This document shows positions 28,318 to 36,952 of a stretch of DNA of 64,000 nt, in pieces (the first letter of the stretch is position 1; each line of letters starts with the position of its first letter). The stretch comes from Legionella cherrii. GTDB taxonomy: Bacteria; Pseudomonadota; Gammaproteobacteria; Legionellales; Legionellaceae. Under the pieces are notes generated by a model that searched no databases, had not been told where the DNA came from, and worked only from the letters and a program-made list of their open reading frames with translations. Both the position numbers and the translations under genes were made by a program. The DNA is taken from contig NZ_LR134173.1 in the NCBI RefSeq assembly GCF_900635815.1, positions 471,501 to 535,500 of the forward strand, written 5' to 3'.

Positions 28318-28440
28318 GGGGTCAGGCCTTGAATTGTGAATTTTCAAAACTACAGCCGTAATTATTTGACTATTTTACTCACACTAGAATAATACAAGCA
28401 AAAATATTCCCCAATTCTGCACCATTCAAGGCCTGAACCC
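28318..28440. repeat. Dispersed 123-bp palindromic repeat, long form
   Basis: Begins GGGGTCAGGCCTTGAATTG and ends with its near reverse complement. The interior includes a TTACTCACACTAGAATAAT core shared with the copies at 30356 and 31535. No coding potential. The form suggests a small non-autonomous (MITE or REP-like) element. Confidence 0.85.
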
Positions 28441-28534
28441 ATAAAGTGCCCCATTACGTATTTATTTAAAATGGGATATTTACATCAAAGAGGAAAATCT
28501 TTTTAATTTTGTTCAAATCAGAACTTTGATCTGA

Positions 28535-28675
28535 TTAAAGAAGAAACCCAAAGAATATAGAAATTAAAATTAGAAAACTAATTGCAATAATTAAGTTGGA
28601 TACCACTACTGGATTTCTCCAGGAATTAACTGTGAATGGAGTAGTTATCTTATAAATTATTTGAATAGTAAGCAA
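28535..28675 (-). pseudogene. Small membrane protein frame, start probably lost
   Basis: The minus-strand frame reads IIIALLTIQIIYKITTPF, then NSWRNPVVVSNLIIAISFLI and a stop, a convincing two-helix membrane protein. It has no ATG; the only near start is a TTG at 28675 without a ribosome site, and an in-frame stop lies at 28703. It directly follows the 62-residue membrane gene and is probably its decayed operon partner. Confidence 0.5.
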
Positions 28676-28694
28676 TGCAATTATGATTTGCGAA

Positions 28695-28883
28695 TTAGGC
28701 CATTAAAATTAATGCGATAGATAAGACAAAAATTGCTAGATAAATTGATAGTAATATTTGTCTTGCCGGGGTTTTGGGTCCATATGCTTGAGTAATCCAA
28801 TTAGCATCTAAAATAAGACCCGCGATCACAGGTAGAAGAACCACTATGTTTATAACAAGCGCAGTGATTAATATTAAGTTCAT
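28695..28883 (-). CDS. Small two-helix membrane protein
   Basis: Protein of 62 residues: a membrane helix (LILITALVINIVVLLPVIAG), a polar loop (WITQAYGPKTPARQIL) and a second helix (LSIYLAIFVLSIALILMA). Not recognised. The ribosome site is weak. The reading is supported by the sensible hydrophobic pattern and by the partner frame downstream. Confidence 0.5.
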   Translation of the reverse strand: MNLILITALVINIVVLLPVIAGLILDANWITQAYGPKTPARQILLSIYLAIFVLSIALILMA

Positions 28884-28986
28884 TTTCGATTAATCTTGAT
28901 TTTGTAAACTTATCATATGAAGTGAAAACATTAACAAAGCCCCCCACCAAAATCTAGATATTTTTATTGATTACTCAGATTTCAAA

Positions 28987-29038
28987 CAGGTAAGGGGTCA
29001 GGCCTTGAATTGCAGGTAAGGGGTCAGGCCTTGAATTG
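28987..29038. repeat. 26-bp tandem duplication of the repeat head
   Basis: CAGGTAAGGGGTCAGGCCTT plus six further bases occurs twice in direct tandem (28987 and 29013). A third copy of the same junction lies at 29314. The head of the repeat family is thus being copied by slippage or recombination. Confidence 0.85.
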
Positions 29039-29615
29039 TGAATTTTCAAAACGTGTTTTCATTTCGTTTCCTGTATAGGTGAGTAGATTGATGTCTTCTA
29101 GATGTAACGGTATTCTTTTTCAAATTAATTAGGAATGGAAAAATGTATGGACGAAATCAGTTATCATTATGAGGCGGTTGTAAAAAAAACTGAGTTGGAC
29201 ATAGTCGAAAAAGGTCATATCGCAGCTGAAGCGGAAAATGGTATTGTTTGTAATTATGCATTATTTTACATTGCAGCTAGAGATAAAGAGAATCATTTAG
29301 TTGGGTTATTAACCAGGTAAGGGGTCAGGCCTTGAATTGTGAATTTTCAAAACGTGTTTTCATTTCGTTTCCTGTATAGGTGAGTAGATTGATGTCTTTT
29401 AGATGTAACGGTATTCTTTTTCAAATTAATTAGGAATGGAAAAATGTATGGACGAAATCAGTTATCATTATGAGGCGGTTGTAAAAAAAGCTGAGTTGGA
29501 CATAGTCGAAAAAGGTCATATCGCAGCTGAAGCGGAAAATGGTATTGTTTGTAATTATGCATTATTTTACATTGCAGCTAGAGATAAAGAGAATCATTTA
29601 GTTGGGTTATTAACC
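29014..29615 (+). repeat. 301-bp recent tandem duplication
   Basis: Positions 29014-29314 and 29315-29615 are nearly identical; I find two base differences, at the C/T in GTCTTCTAG and the T/G in the AAAACTGAG region. Each unit starts at a repeat-family head and runs through the first 60 codons of the acetyltransferase gene. The duplication therefore made a truncated gene copy and moved the full gene downstream with an identical leader. Confidence 0.92.
29135..29320 (+). pseudogene. Truncated duplicate of the GNAT acetyltransferase gene
   Basis: Encodes 61 residues identical to the start of the full gene apart from one substitution (Thr for Ala), then runs into the repeat head and stops (LVGLLTR). 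It lacks the acetyl-CoA binding segment, so it cannot be active. Created by the 301-bp duplication. Confidence 0.85.
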
Positions 29616-29936
29616 GCATACACTGCCTTTGCAGAAATTTACGTGGAAGATCTGTGGGTTCACTCCAATTATCGAAAGCATAAAATTGGGAGCACGCTTC
29701 TAGAAACTCTTGAAAATCAGTTCAAAGGCAAAGGTTATAATAATATCAACTTGGTAACGAGTGCATTTCAAGCCCCAGAGTTTTATAAAAAATGCGGCTA
29801 TGAGGTAGAGTTTGTTCGGGAAAATAAACATCATCCCAAACTAACTAAAACGTTTTTTATTAAATATTTTGAGGATGACATTCAACATCAAGGTATTATT
29901 CCAAATAAGATCGCTTTTGATAAAAAGCTAAGTTAG
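29448..29936 (+). CDS. GNAT-family N-acetyltransferase
   Basis: Protein of 162 residues from the second ATG, which has GGAAAA six bases upstream; the first ATG at 29436 directly abuts AGGA, too close for use. The GNAT core is visible: IYVEDLWVHSNYRKHKIGST with the RxxxIG pyrophosphate-binding loop, and the late FYKKCGYEVEF strand. Similar to single-domain acetyltransferases acting on small molecules or aminoglycosides, but the substrate is unknown. The promoter region is inside the duplicated segment, so both the fragment and the full gene carry it. Confidence 0.85.
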   Translation: MDEISYHYEAVVKKAELDIVEKGHIAAEAENGIVCNYALFYIAARDKENHLVGLLTAYTAFAEIYVEDLWVHSNYRKHKIGSTLLETLENQFKGKGYNNINLVTSAFQAPEFYKKCGYEVEFVRENKHHPKLTKTFFIKYFEDDIQHQGIIPNKIAFDKKLS

Positions 29937-29941
29937 CGTTC

Positions 29942-29970
29942 GGGGTCAAGCCTTTAATTGTAAATTTTTT
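29942..29970 (+). repeat. Half copy of the dispersed repeat, decayed
   Basis: GGGGTCAAGCCTTTAATTGT is the repeat head with several changes and no matching closing arm. It lies six bases after the acetyltransferase stop. Confidence 0.65.
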
Positions 29971-30059
29971 TGAATTTTTAAATAGAGACATTCAATAAAT
30001 TTACTTTTAATTTCTTTATCCGAGCAAATGAATAGATATTTATACATTTGTGAAAGAAT

Positions 30060-30263
30060 CTATCGTTTTAAGAGCTTTAACTTTATTTTCCCAAGCAAAT
30101 AAGGGATAGAGCACCAACCGATAATACCCTCTATAATCAATACAATACCCAATGTGATATAAAAAAACTTTCCCATTCCAAAGATCGCAGCAATACACAA
30201 TGCAGCACCAATTATTGTACGGTTTATCCGATCTGTTTTATCTATATTACATGCAAATTTCAT
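30060..30263 (-). CDS. DUF2892 family small membrane protein
   Basis: Protein of 67 residues with two hydrophobic helices: NRTIIGAALCIAAIFGM and FYITLGIVLIIEGIIGWC, ending with a basic tail. It matches the DUF2892 (YgaP-like transmembrane) family, common as a stand-alone inner-membrane protein of unknown function. AGGAATTTAA precedes the ATG. Confidence 0.8.
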   Translation of the reverse strand: MKFACNIDKTDRINRTIIGAALCIAAIFGMGKFFYITLGIVLIIEGIIGWCSIPYLLGKIKLKLLKR

Positions 30264-30592
30264 TTAAATTCCTTTATTATTCAATTCTAAATTAACCCCA
30301 GATCCAGAATCGTTGGCTCCTTTACCAGTTTATCTTTCTCACTTCTACGCCGTACGGGGTCAGGCCTTGTATTGTGAATTTTCAAAACTGTAGTCGTAAT
30401 TTTTGACTATGTTACTCACACTAGAATAATGCAAGCAAAAATACTCCCCAATTTATTCACCATTCAAGGCCTGACCCCATGAAGCATTTTAACAAAAAAG
30501 CATTAAGTCTTGGTTTATTCATCAAATCATCTGCCGGGCTTGTCAGTCCAGCGCACGTTCGCTCCTAATAGAAATTTTCTACAATAGAATTA
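30264..30592. other. Gap holding one long repeat copy
   Basis: About 330 bases between two minus-strand genes; its central 123 bases are a long-form repeat. Nothing else recognisable. Confidence 0.6.
30356..30478. repeat. Dispersed 123-bp palindromic repeat, long form
   Basis: Same head, TTACTCACACTAGAATAAT core and closing arm as the copy at 28318, with scattered substitutions. It ends GGCCTGACCCC. Its length equals that of the 28318 copy, so the whole unit moves together. Confidence 0.88.
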
Positions 30593-31303
30593 TTAATTGT
30601 AGTAATACTGTGGTTGCGAGACGTAGTATTCCTCATCTTCATAGCTGTTGGATTCGATTTCTTTCTTCTCCTGCTCTCTTTTATAATAAGCTCTTTCCAG
30701 CAAACGAAATTGTTCCTGTGCAACCTCTGATTGTGTTTGGTCACTCTGAGACTGTCCATTCTTTTTATCATTTTTTGCAGAGGAATATAAAGACAACTGA
30801 CCCAACATATTTTGGGTACTATCCGGGCTAGTTCCTCTCTCTTGGATTTGTAATTCAAATTGAGCATCCAGAAACAATTCCTTCCATGACGCTATGGATT
30901 CTTTCATAAGAGGTACGCGAACGGCAGTGTCTAATTGTAACAGGTTACTGATAATTTGAGTCGCTTTAAAATGGGACTGAGAACCTAACGTCCAAACTCC
31001 AGCTCGCAAAGCGGTATCATGACTTAGGGACAAGAGATATAAGAGATCAACTCCATTATACTTGGTTGCCGTAGTTAATTTATGACGTGCTAAAAAATCT
31101 ATAAAATCTTGGCCTAAATTGAACTCTTCTGCCGTAACTGGACCAGCTCCCTTATATTCTGAGGAAAAAATAACTGGGGCAACCGCCTTATAATGAGCTA
31201 TTTTTTCCGGTGATTGTAGATGAGCGGGGAATGAATGATAAATCAACTCGTCAATGGACTCTGTTGAACAGATTCGACCATTTTTTTCATAGTAATAACG
31301 CAT
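30593..31303 (-). CDS. Uncharacterised 236-residue protein, effector candidate
   Basis: No known domain. Residues 1-150 are mixed helical (DELIYHSFPAHLQSPEKIAH, YNGVDLLYLLSLSHDTALRA). The tail from about 160 is polar and low-complexity, with Gln/Ser runs, then KREQEKKEIESNSYEDEEYY. A Glu-rich stretch near the C terminus resembles the E-block of some Dot/Icm substrates. GAAAGGAAA precedes the ATG. It sits alone between two repeat copies. Confidence 0.65.
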   Translation of the reverse strand: MRYYYEKNGRICSTESIDELIYHSFPAHLQSPEKIAHYKAVAPVIFSSEYKGAGPVTAEEFNLGQDFIDFLARHKLTTATKYNGVDLLYLLSLSHDTALRAGVWTLGSQSHFKATQIISNLLQLDTAVRVPLMKESIASWKELFLDAQFELQIQERGTSPDSTQNMLGQLSLYSSAKNDKKNGQSQSDQTQSEVAQEQFRLLERAYYKREQEKKEIESNSYEDEEYYVSQPQYYYN

Positions 31304-31683
31304 TTATTTTCCTTTCTAAAAAATCGAACCAAATATAACATATTTAATCCAATTCGACCGAAACAAGGCAGATGACTGATCTTGTCCTTTGACCTTTATA
31401 CGTAATGTTTTTTTATAATTCCGCTAATTGTCAAGAATTACTCCTTGACTCGCTGTCTTTGATGAATAAAGTCAAAATGAGCTGAACGCTGTATTCTTTA
31501 GATTTTTGGTAACTGACGCCCTTTAACGCCATCAGGGGTCAGGCCTTGAATTGTGAATTTTCAAAATTTTAGTCGTAAGTTTTGACTCTTTACTCACACT
31601 AGAATAATGCAAGCAAAAACAGCCCCCTATTTCTTCACAATTCAAGGCCTGACCCCATGAAGTCGTGCAACGTGTTAGGGCAA
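31304..31683. other. Gap holding one long repeat copy
   Basis: About 380 bases. The right part is a 122-bp repeat; the left part carries the likely promoter of the 236-residue gene. No other gene seen. Confidence 0.6.
31535..31656. repeat. Dispersed 122-bp palindromic repeat, long form
   Basis: Third long copy, with the same TTACTCACACTAGAATAAT core and perfect outer arms (GGGGTCAGGCCTTGAATTGT and its complement). It ends 28 bases from the stop of the glycosyltransferase-ankyrin gene. Confidence 0.9.
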
Positions 31684-34014
31684 CTACTTTTTAGGCTCTT
31701 CTCCAAATTTAAATTCTTGTATGGGGTTAGTGCTTATGTGCTCTTTTGAATGATCAAAAAAGCCTTGTTGACTTTGAGATACACTAGGTAAAAAAACAGC
31801 TGATGTATCTTTAGACTTTTCTGGTTCCGAAATTTCAGTTTTCTGTTCTTGAAATTTAATGAGCATTTCAGCAATTGATAGAAATCCTTTGGAATTGGCA
31901 TACTCGAGTGGAGATTTCTTATTATTGTCCAGAACATCTATTTTAGCTCCTCTACGTACCAGCAATTCTGCGACCTCTTTTTTTCCCTGGGATGCAGCTA
32001 AATGCAAGGGGGTTCTATTATCTTTACCACGTATATTGGGATCTGCCCCTAAATCTAATAGGGATTCTACCGAAGAAGCAGTACCGAAAAAAACCGCATA
32101 ATGTAATGGAGATATTCCTTTTCCTGCTCTATTTGGATCTGCCCCGAACTCAACGAATGTTTTGAGTAACTCAGTATGATTTGATTTTATTGCATGATGG
32201 AAAATGGTTAAGTTACTTTTATCTTCAAAATTTGTATTTGCACCCTTTTTTAAAAGGGCTTCTATCATGTCACGATTGCCTTTTCTTAATGCGTATACTA
32301 AGGGGGGCAACCCATTTTGATCGGGAGTATTAAGTCCTCGACCTTCTTTAATTAGCGCATCGATTATTAGGTTAAAGAGTGGCATATCACCTGAATTTAT
32401 CGCGTGATGCAAGGCAGTAAGCCCTTGTTTGTCTTGCATATCAGGATTAGCATCTCGCCTCAAAAGAAAACCGACAATTTTATGTTGCTTCAATTGAATA
32501 GCGTAATGTAATGGGGGCAACCCATCACCATCAAGCACATTCGGATTAGCACCATTTATTTTAGGTAAGAGTGCTCTGACAAGATCAGGACTGCCGCTTT
32601 TGACTGCGAGATGCAGTGGGCTTTTCCCAGCATTATCCAATATGTCCGGATCCGCTTTCTTTTGCAAAAGTGCTTTAATCATTGCGGGCTTTTCAGATAA
32701 AACAGCCAAGTGGATTAAAGACATTCCATTCTCATCAATATGATTTAGGTCTCTTTTACTGGATAAATCTTCATGAGCCTTAGCCAAAAGAATATTGTCT
32801 AATTGTTTTTTAACATCTGGGGAGATCTTTCGTATATTTTCCCTAAACTGGTCCATAATCATTTGTGGATTTTCATCGGAAAGTTGGGGTTTTTCCTGCA
32901 AGCAATTTTTTAATTGATGATATCCTTTGTCCACATGATCACTAATTTTGCTATTGTCCTTGGGTAATTTTTCAAAACACCGGTCTAGTTCTTTTAATGC
33001 CTCGAAAACTTGATGTAATTTATCATTTAACATGACCATCTTGCGGTGGTCATCACCATCAGTATTTCTAAGGTTATGGAGCTCTTTTTCTAAGTGAGAA
33101 ATGAGTTCATTTCGATTTTCTTGATCCTCACGAGCTTGTTTAAGATACTCAGTGATCCTTTTCAATATGATTTCTCTAATTTCAAGATGAGGTTTATGGC
33201 TGTTACGGTAGATTTTTATAAGAGGAAAACCATTTACTTTTGCTAAACTTGTATTGGTTTTATCAAATTGAAATCGCCATTTATTCAAATTATTGCTGGG
33301 TATTGAATGTAATGCCTTGGTAATGGAATCAATGATTAAGGATGCATTGTTTTGATGAAACTTCGAAATTCTATGAATATCATCCACATTTTCACGAATT
33401 ATCTGTTGAACAGAATCCCATTTTGATAAATAGCTATCAAGTGCAACTCGAGGTTGATCTAATTTAGTAGGCGATGCATATAACATCCATGATTCGTACT
33501 CTTGACCAACAGGTGCTTTAAAATTATCTTCAAGTGGAAAAGTAAAATGAGTGGTATTATCGGCTAAGCGGACGCTTGCATCTAACGCATATCCACCCTC
33601 AGTTGCTAGTAAGAATAAGGAGAAAGCATCTTTAAAGGCCACTCGGTCTACAATTCGATTGCGAGGTTCCGCCAAAAGCTCTCTTCTAACCTCCGACATT
33701 TTATTTGCTTTTTCACGGATATAAGGATCCTCATTGTTTTGCATCGCTGCTATGAATTGATCTATTGATTTAACTTCTACAGTGCAATCATGCTTTTTGA
33801 ATAAATCATGATAATGTTGAACATGTTCATCAAGACAATAATAGTAAATCTTATTCGGACATCTTCGTGAGACCTCAATAACATCCTCAACATCAGCCCC
33901 CAACTTATTTTCTCCGGAAGTATCAATTTTAGGAGGACCTATCCATAAATAGTTAACATTGGGTAAATTCTTACTGTCCTCTTTCACAAAGGTATCTTCA
34001 TGTTTTTTTAACAA
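31684..34014 (-). CDS. Glycosyltransferase-like ankyrin-repeat protein, probable effector
   Basis: Protein of 776 residues. Residues 15-250 resemble the DXD sugar-transferase fold of large clostridial toxins: VNYLWIGPPK near the start, then RVAFKDAFSLFLLATEGGYA followed by LDAS. The DXD metal motif is changed to Asp145-Ala-Ser147. A coiled middle (about 290-430) is followed by nine ankyrin repeats (about 437-735; for example GKSPLHLAVKSGSPDLVRAL). The layout of an N-terminal enzyme plus ankyrin repeats is common among Dot/Icm effectors. Activity depends on whether the altered DXD still binds Mn-UDP-sugar. Confidence 0.75.
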   Translation of the reverse strand: MLKKHEDTFVKEDSKNLPNVNYLWIGPPKIDTSGENKLGADVEDVIEVSRRCPNKIYYYCLDEHVQHYHDLFKKHDCTVEVKSIDQFIAAMQNNEDPYIREKANKMSEVRRELLAEPRNRIVDRVAFKDAFSLFLLATEGGYALDASVRLADNTTHFTFPLEDNFKAPVGQEYESWMLYASPTKLDQPRVALDSYLSKWDSVQQIIRENVDDIHRISKFHQNNASLIIDSITKALHSIPSNNLNKWRFQFDKTNTSLAKVNGFPLIKIYRNSHKPHLEIREIILKRITEYLKQAREDQENRNELISHLEKELHNLRNTDGDDHRKMVMLNDKLHQVFEALKELDRCFEKLPKDNSKISDHVDKGYHQLKNCLQEKPQLSDENPQMIMDQFRENIRKISPDVKKQLDNILLAKAHEDLSSKRDLNHIDENGMSLIHLAVLSEKPAMIKALLQKKADPDILDNAGKSPLHLAVKSGSPDLVRALLPKINGANPNVLDGDGLPPLHYAIQLKQHKIVGFLLRRDANPDMQDKQGLTALHHAINSGDMPLFNLIIDALIKEGRGLNTPDQNGLPPLVYALRKGNRDMIEALLKKGANTNFEDKSNLTIFHHAIKSNHTELLKTFVEFGADPNRAGKGISPLHYAVFFGTASSVESLLDLGADPNIRGKDNRTPLHLAASQGKKEVAELLVRRGAKIDVLDNNKKSPLEYANSKGFLSIAEMLIKFQEQKTEISEPEKSKDTSAVFLPSVSQSQQGFFDHSKEHISTNPIQEFKFGEEPKK

Positions 34015-34313
34015 AATACGCTACCTCTAATTTTAATTACACTTAAGATTAAGAAAAAAACCAGATGATTTATTATAGTTTAAAATGTGCATAATATTGG
34101 CAAGTCAATGTGAAAAATAAAGTTCTAAAGGGGTAGTAACTCAATTCACCCGTGAACTAAGAGGCCTGATTATCAGGGTTTAAGGGGGACATGCGATGTG
34201 ATACTTTTTTCAATACAGACAAAAATTTTATAAGATTAATTTAACTGGAGAATTAACCCTAAAAAACACTAGGCAAGGAATCAAGAAATAAGTGATGAAA
34301 TCAATTAGTTATA

Positions 34314-34342
34314 TGGTGGAGGCGGCGAAAATGGAACCCGCT
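34314..34342 (-). other. Decayed tRNA or tmRNA 3' end, possible old attachment site
   Basis: Read on the minus strand it gives GCGGGTTCCATTTTCGC then CGCCTCCACCA, the T-arm and CCA end of a tRNA-like 3' terminus (tmRNA ends are similar) with mismatches in the arm. No 5' part is present. Such orphan ends are left where integrative elements have inserted. Confidence 0.5.
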
Positions 34343-34548
34343 ATAGGTTTTTGTACTTTTTGTGAAATACAATCAAAGACTATGACCTACCACGTCAGTT
34401 CTGGGTTATCCTCTCTTTTCTCAAAAATGCGAAGTTGTCTTTTCCAGCCTTTAGTTGTCTGCAAATAGTGCCGTTTTGGTGCCGCTATGCTGCAAATCCA
34501 GATCTTAAAAGTAGCTTTTAAGAATAAAAACGAGAGCAATGTGCGGAC

Positions 34549-34677
34549 GGGGTCAGGCCTTGAATTGCATGCAGACGGGGTCAGGCCTTGAATTGTGAAT
34601 TTTCAAAACTATAGCATTTTGAGCATCAATAGATTCATCAATCTTCAATTCAAATTCACAATTCAAGGCCTGACCCC
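34549..34677. repeat. Palindromic repeat with duplicated head
   Basis: A lone head at 34549 is followed after 28 bases by a full 101-bp copy (34577-34677) with good outer arms but an interior unlike the long form. The head duplication mirrors those at 28987 and 36232. Confidence 0.88.
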
Positions 34678-34795
34678 ATTAAGTAAGTAAGCATTGTTGA
34701 TATTTCTTTACAGAAAAACTTAAGCTGCTAGAATCCGCAAAAACAGTGATATGTCGCGGAAAATTATGTAAGCCACGGTTATGATGAGGTGAAGA

Positions 34796-36253
34796 ATGCT
34801 GGGCATGGAGAAAGTGGCGAAAAAATTTAGAGCCAAAAAGGCCGAAAAAAAGCAGGGCAAAATTAAAGGGTTCTTGAAAAGTTTAATAGAGATACCTGTT
34901 AAAGAAAAGGACGCATTACAAGACCCCGCTGGAATAGATCAAGTAGAACAAGTTACTGAAGCTCAGGATTTTGTTGAACAAAAATCAATAGAAGATACTT
35001 TTGCAAGCAGTGAGCAAACGCGTTCGAGAGCTCAATCAAATCCGGACAGGGAAAGACTGAGAGAGCTCGGTTATCGTACACGCTCCATCGATAAATTTTT
35101 TATGGGCTCAGCGCTACACTTGGAATCAAATAATACGAACGGAAACGAACAAGATCCCCAGTGGCAAGATTTAGAAACAGACTCTGATAGAAAAATATCT
35201 AAAACTGGAAATAATAGACACAGTTATCCAGATAGCTCTATTACCTCTTCTGATACCAGCAATGAGGGTAGTCTTAGCTCTAGCCCTATAGCACTTTTTC
35301 AAGAAGTATTTGCGCTGGATCTTGAAGAGCATCTTGATCCCCCTATGCATCCAGAAAAACGACCAGAAAAAGAAAAGGTTAAATTTAATCTTAGCCCTCT
35401 TCAACTGGATCAATTAGAGCTCAGAGAGCATGATTTTGTTCGCAAAAAAACCCCAAGATACCTTAGCCAACAAGTTGTTCACAATCAGTCTAAAATTTCC
35501 TCAGAGTATTCTACTTTACCTCAAGCAGATGAAAAGAAAAAATCAAAATTTGATTCATTACCTTTTAGGCGTTCTAACTCCAAAATTAAAAAATCTCGTG
35601 AACGAAAGGATGTATTAACAATTGGCATCAATGATATTGATCCGTTTACAAGTTCCTCTGAATCAATAACTACTAATTCGGATTCATCAGATTATGAGAG
35701 CGAATACTGGAGTAAAGAAGATAGAGAAGAAGAAATAAAGCGTAACAAAATTGGCCGATCTGATAAATTCAAATCACAAACTTTATCAGCGTCTCATGAA
35801 AGAGAAGCAAACTTATTAGATATTCCTGATGTACCTCGGGTTGATAGTGCCGATATAGAGGGTTCTGATATTACAAATGGCCCTCAACATCAGGATGCGC
35901 AAACTGATTTTTCCGGTTTAACTGGAGACGAAAGTGCTGTGACAGATTGTTCTGAAATAACGGAAAGCTTTACAACTCCAAGAGTTGAATTTGATAAGCA
36001 ATTGGACGAAGGAGCCAATGGACGAAGGCCATCAGGTAAACTTAAATCTGTAGTATCAAGTAGAGTAATGGTTTTAACACCTCGCAAAGACTCGCTTGCA
36101 TCTCCTGGCTTCCATAAGCCTGATGAAAAACTGGTGAAAAAGTCAAACATAAAAATAAATTATCCGGGACAAGGAATATTTGGAGCAAAGCAGCAGGATG
36201 TAATCTCAGACGAGAATGAATTTGCACTCACGGGGTCAGGCCTTGAATTGTGA
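34796..36253 (+). CDS. Disordered, charged protein, effector candidate; stop inside a repeat
   Basis: Protein of 485 residues with GAGGT five bases before the ATG. Almost no hydrophobic core: a Lys-rich start (VAKKFRAKKAEKKQGKIKGF) then long Ser/Asp/Glu-rich stretches (SSSESITTNSDSSDYESEYW), predicted largely disordered. No known domain. The last residues TGSGLEL and the stop codon are encoded by a dispersed-repeat head, so the native C terminus may have been replaced. The composition suits a secreted effector or scaffold, but that is inference. Confidence 0.65.
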   Translation: MLGMEKVAKKFRAKKAEKKQGKIKGFLKSLIEIPVKEKDALQDPAGIDQVEQVTEAQDFVEQKSIEDTFASSEQTRSRAQSNPDRERLRELGYRTRSIDKFFMGSALHLESNNTNGNEQDPQWQDLETDSDRKISKTGNNRHSYPDSSITSSDTSNEGSLSSSPIALFQEVFALDLEEHLDPPMHPEKRPEKEKVKFNLSPLQLDQLELREHDFVRKKTPRYLSQQVVHNQSKISSEYSTLPQADEKKKSKFDSLPFRRSNSKIKKSRERKDVLTIGINDIDPFTSSSESITTNSDSSDYESEYWSKEDREEEIKRNKIGRSDKFKSQTLSASHEREANLLDIPDVPRVDSADIEGSDITNGPQHQDAQTDFSGLTGDESAVTDCSEITESFTTPRVEFDKQLDEGANGRRPSGKLKSVVSSRVMVLTPRKDSLASPGFHKPDEKLVKKSNIKINYPGQGIFGAKQQDVISDENEFALTGSGLEL

Positions 36254-36335
36254 ACACCACACTCACGGGGTCAGGCCTTGAATTGTGAATTTTTCATTAA
36301 AAGTAAATTAAATTCACAATTCAAGGCCTGACCCC
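36232..36335. repeat. Palindromic repeat, short form with extra head
   Basis: A head at 36232-36256, then a full 69-bp short copy at 36267-36335 whose arms form a nearly perfect hairpin around TTTTTCATTAAAAGTAAATT. The first head encodes the end of the upstream gene. The short form recurs almost identically at 38711. Confidence 0.9.
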
Positions 36336-36428
36336 AAGGACTTTTACAGAATTGGCTGCACCTTTTTGAAGAGGAATATCAAGCCCGAAATCCGATACTA
36401 GTATTAAGAATGAGATGCCAATTAACAC

Positions 36429-36890
36429 TCATTGGAGTTTTGCAGGATCAATATCTTTTATCTCTTTCCATACTTTATCCGCTTTTTCAATATTACCTGG
36501 TACATCTTTCAACCACCGTGGTCGTGCATCGGCCTTATTCAGATAAAGTTTACCCTTATAAACTAAAAAAGCTTCTGGATTGGTAAGATGTTTTTTGCCA
36601 AGAGTCATAGCCATGGCGCAATAACCACCATAAGCAGGGAGGTATTGTTCTGGATTAGCATCAAATAACTTCTTGTTTCCTTCACTAGCAAATAAATAAG
36701 TGACTCCATTAATAAAGCTATAAAAATCCCGACTTCCTTGTACCGGTTTATTTTGCGTATGGTACGCCACGACATCGTAACCATTGGCACCAAAACTCTG
36801 AGTTGCAAAATCTGCCCAAGCTTGAACATTAAGTAATAATAAAGTGACTCCAGCAAACAAGCTTCCTATTTTTTTTCGGATGTTCATCAT
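36429..36890 (-). CDS. Exported YHS-domain protein
   Basis: Protein of 153 residues with a signal peptide (LFAGVTLLLLNVQAWA). The YHS-like domain follows: NGYDVVAYHTQNKPVQGSRD, then a YLFASEGNKKLFDANPEQYL segment and GGYCAMAM, a pattern known from periplasmic YHS proteins that may bind metal. AAAGGAGC precedes the double ATG. It lies 62 bases downstream of the serine-hydrolase-like gene on the same strand, so the two may be co-transcribed. Confidence 0.85.
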   Translation of the reverse strand: MMNIRKKIGSLFAGVTLLLLNVQAWADFATQSFGANGYDVVAYHTQNKPVQGSRDFYSFINGVTYLFASEGNKKLFDANPEQYLPAYGGYCAMAMTLGKKHLTNPEAFLVYKGKLYLNKADARPRWLKDVPGNIEKADKVWKEIKDIDPAKLQ

Positions 36891-36952
36891 AATGCTCCTT
36901 TCAGATCATAGAGTTTTCATCAGTGCATGGTCATTTACTCTTCAACGCACTC

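Larger units (their letters stand above)
34015..34795. other. Gap with tRNA-end scar and a repeat cluster
   Basis: About 780 bases. It contains a decayed tRNA/tmRNA 3' end near 34314, a minus-strand open stretch near 34370-34440 reading KGWKRQLRIFEKREDNPEL then stop, and the repeat pair at 34549-34677. This suggests an old integration site. No intact gene. Confidence 0.5.

Noticed and set aside
29135..29320. Functional second acetyltransferase
   Set aside because: The copy ends before the acetyl-CoA loop and is a product of the 301-bp duplication.
28318..31656. CRISPR array made of the recurring repeat
   Set aside because: Copies are palindromic, hundreds of bases apart, of differing length and orientation-neutral, with genes between them and no cas genes.
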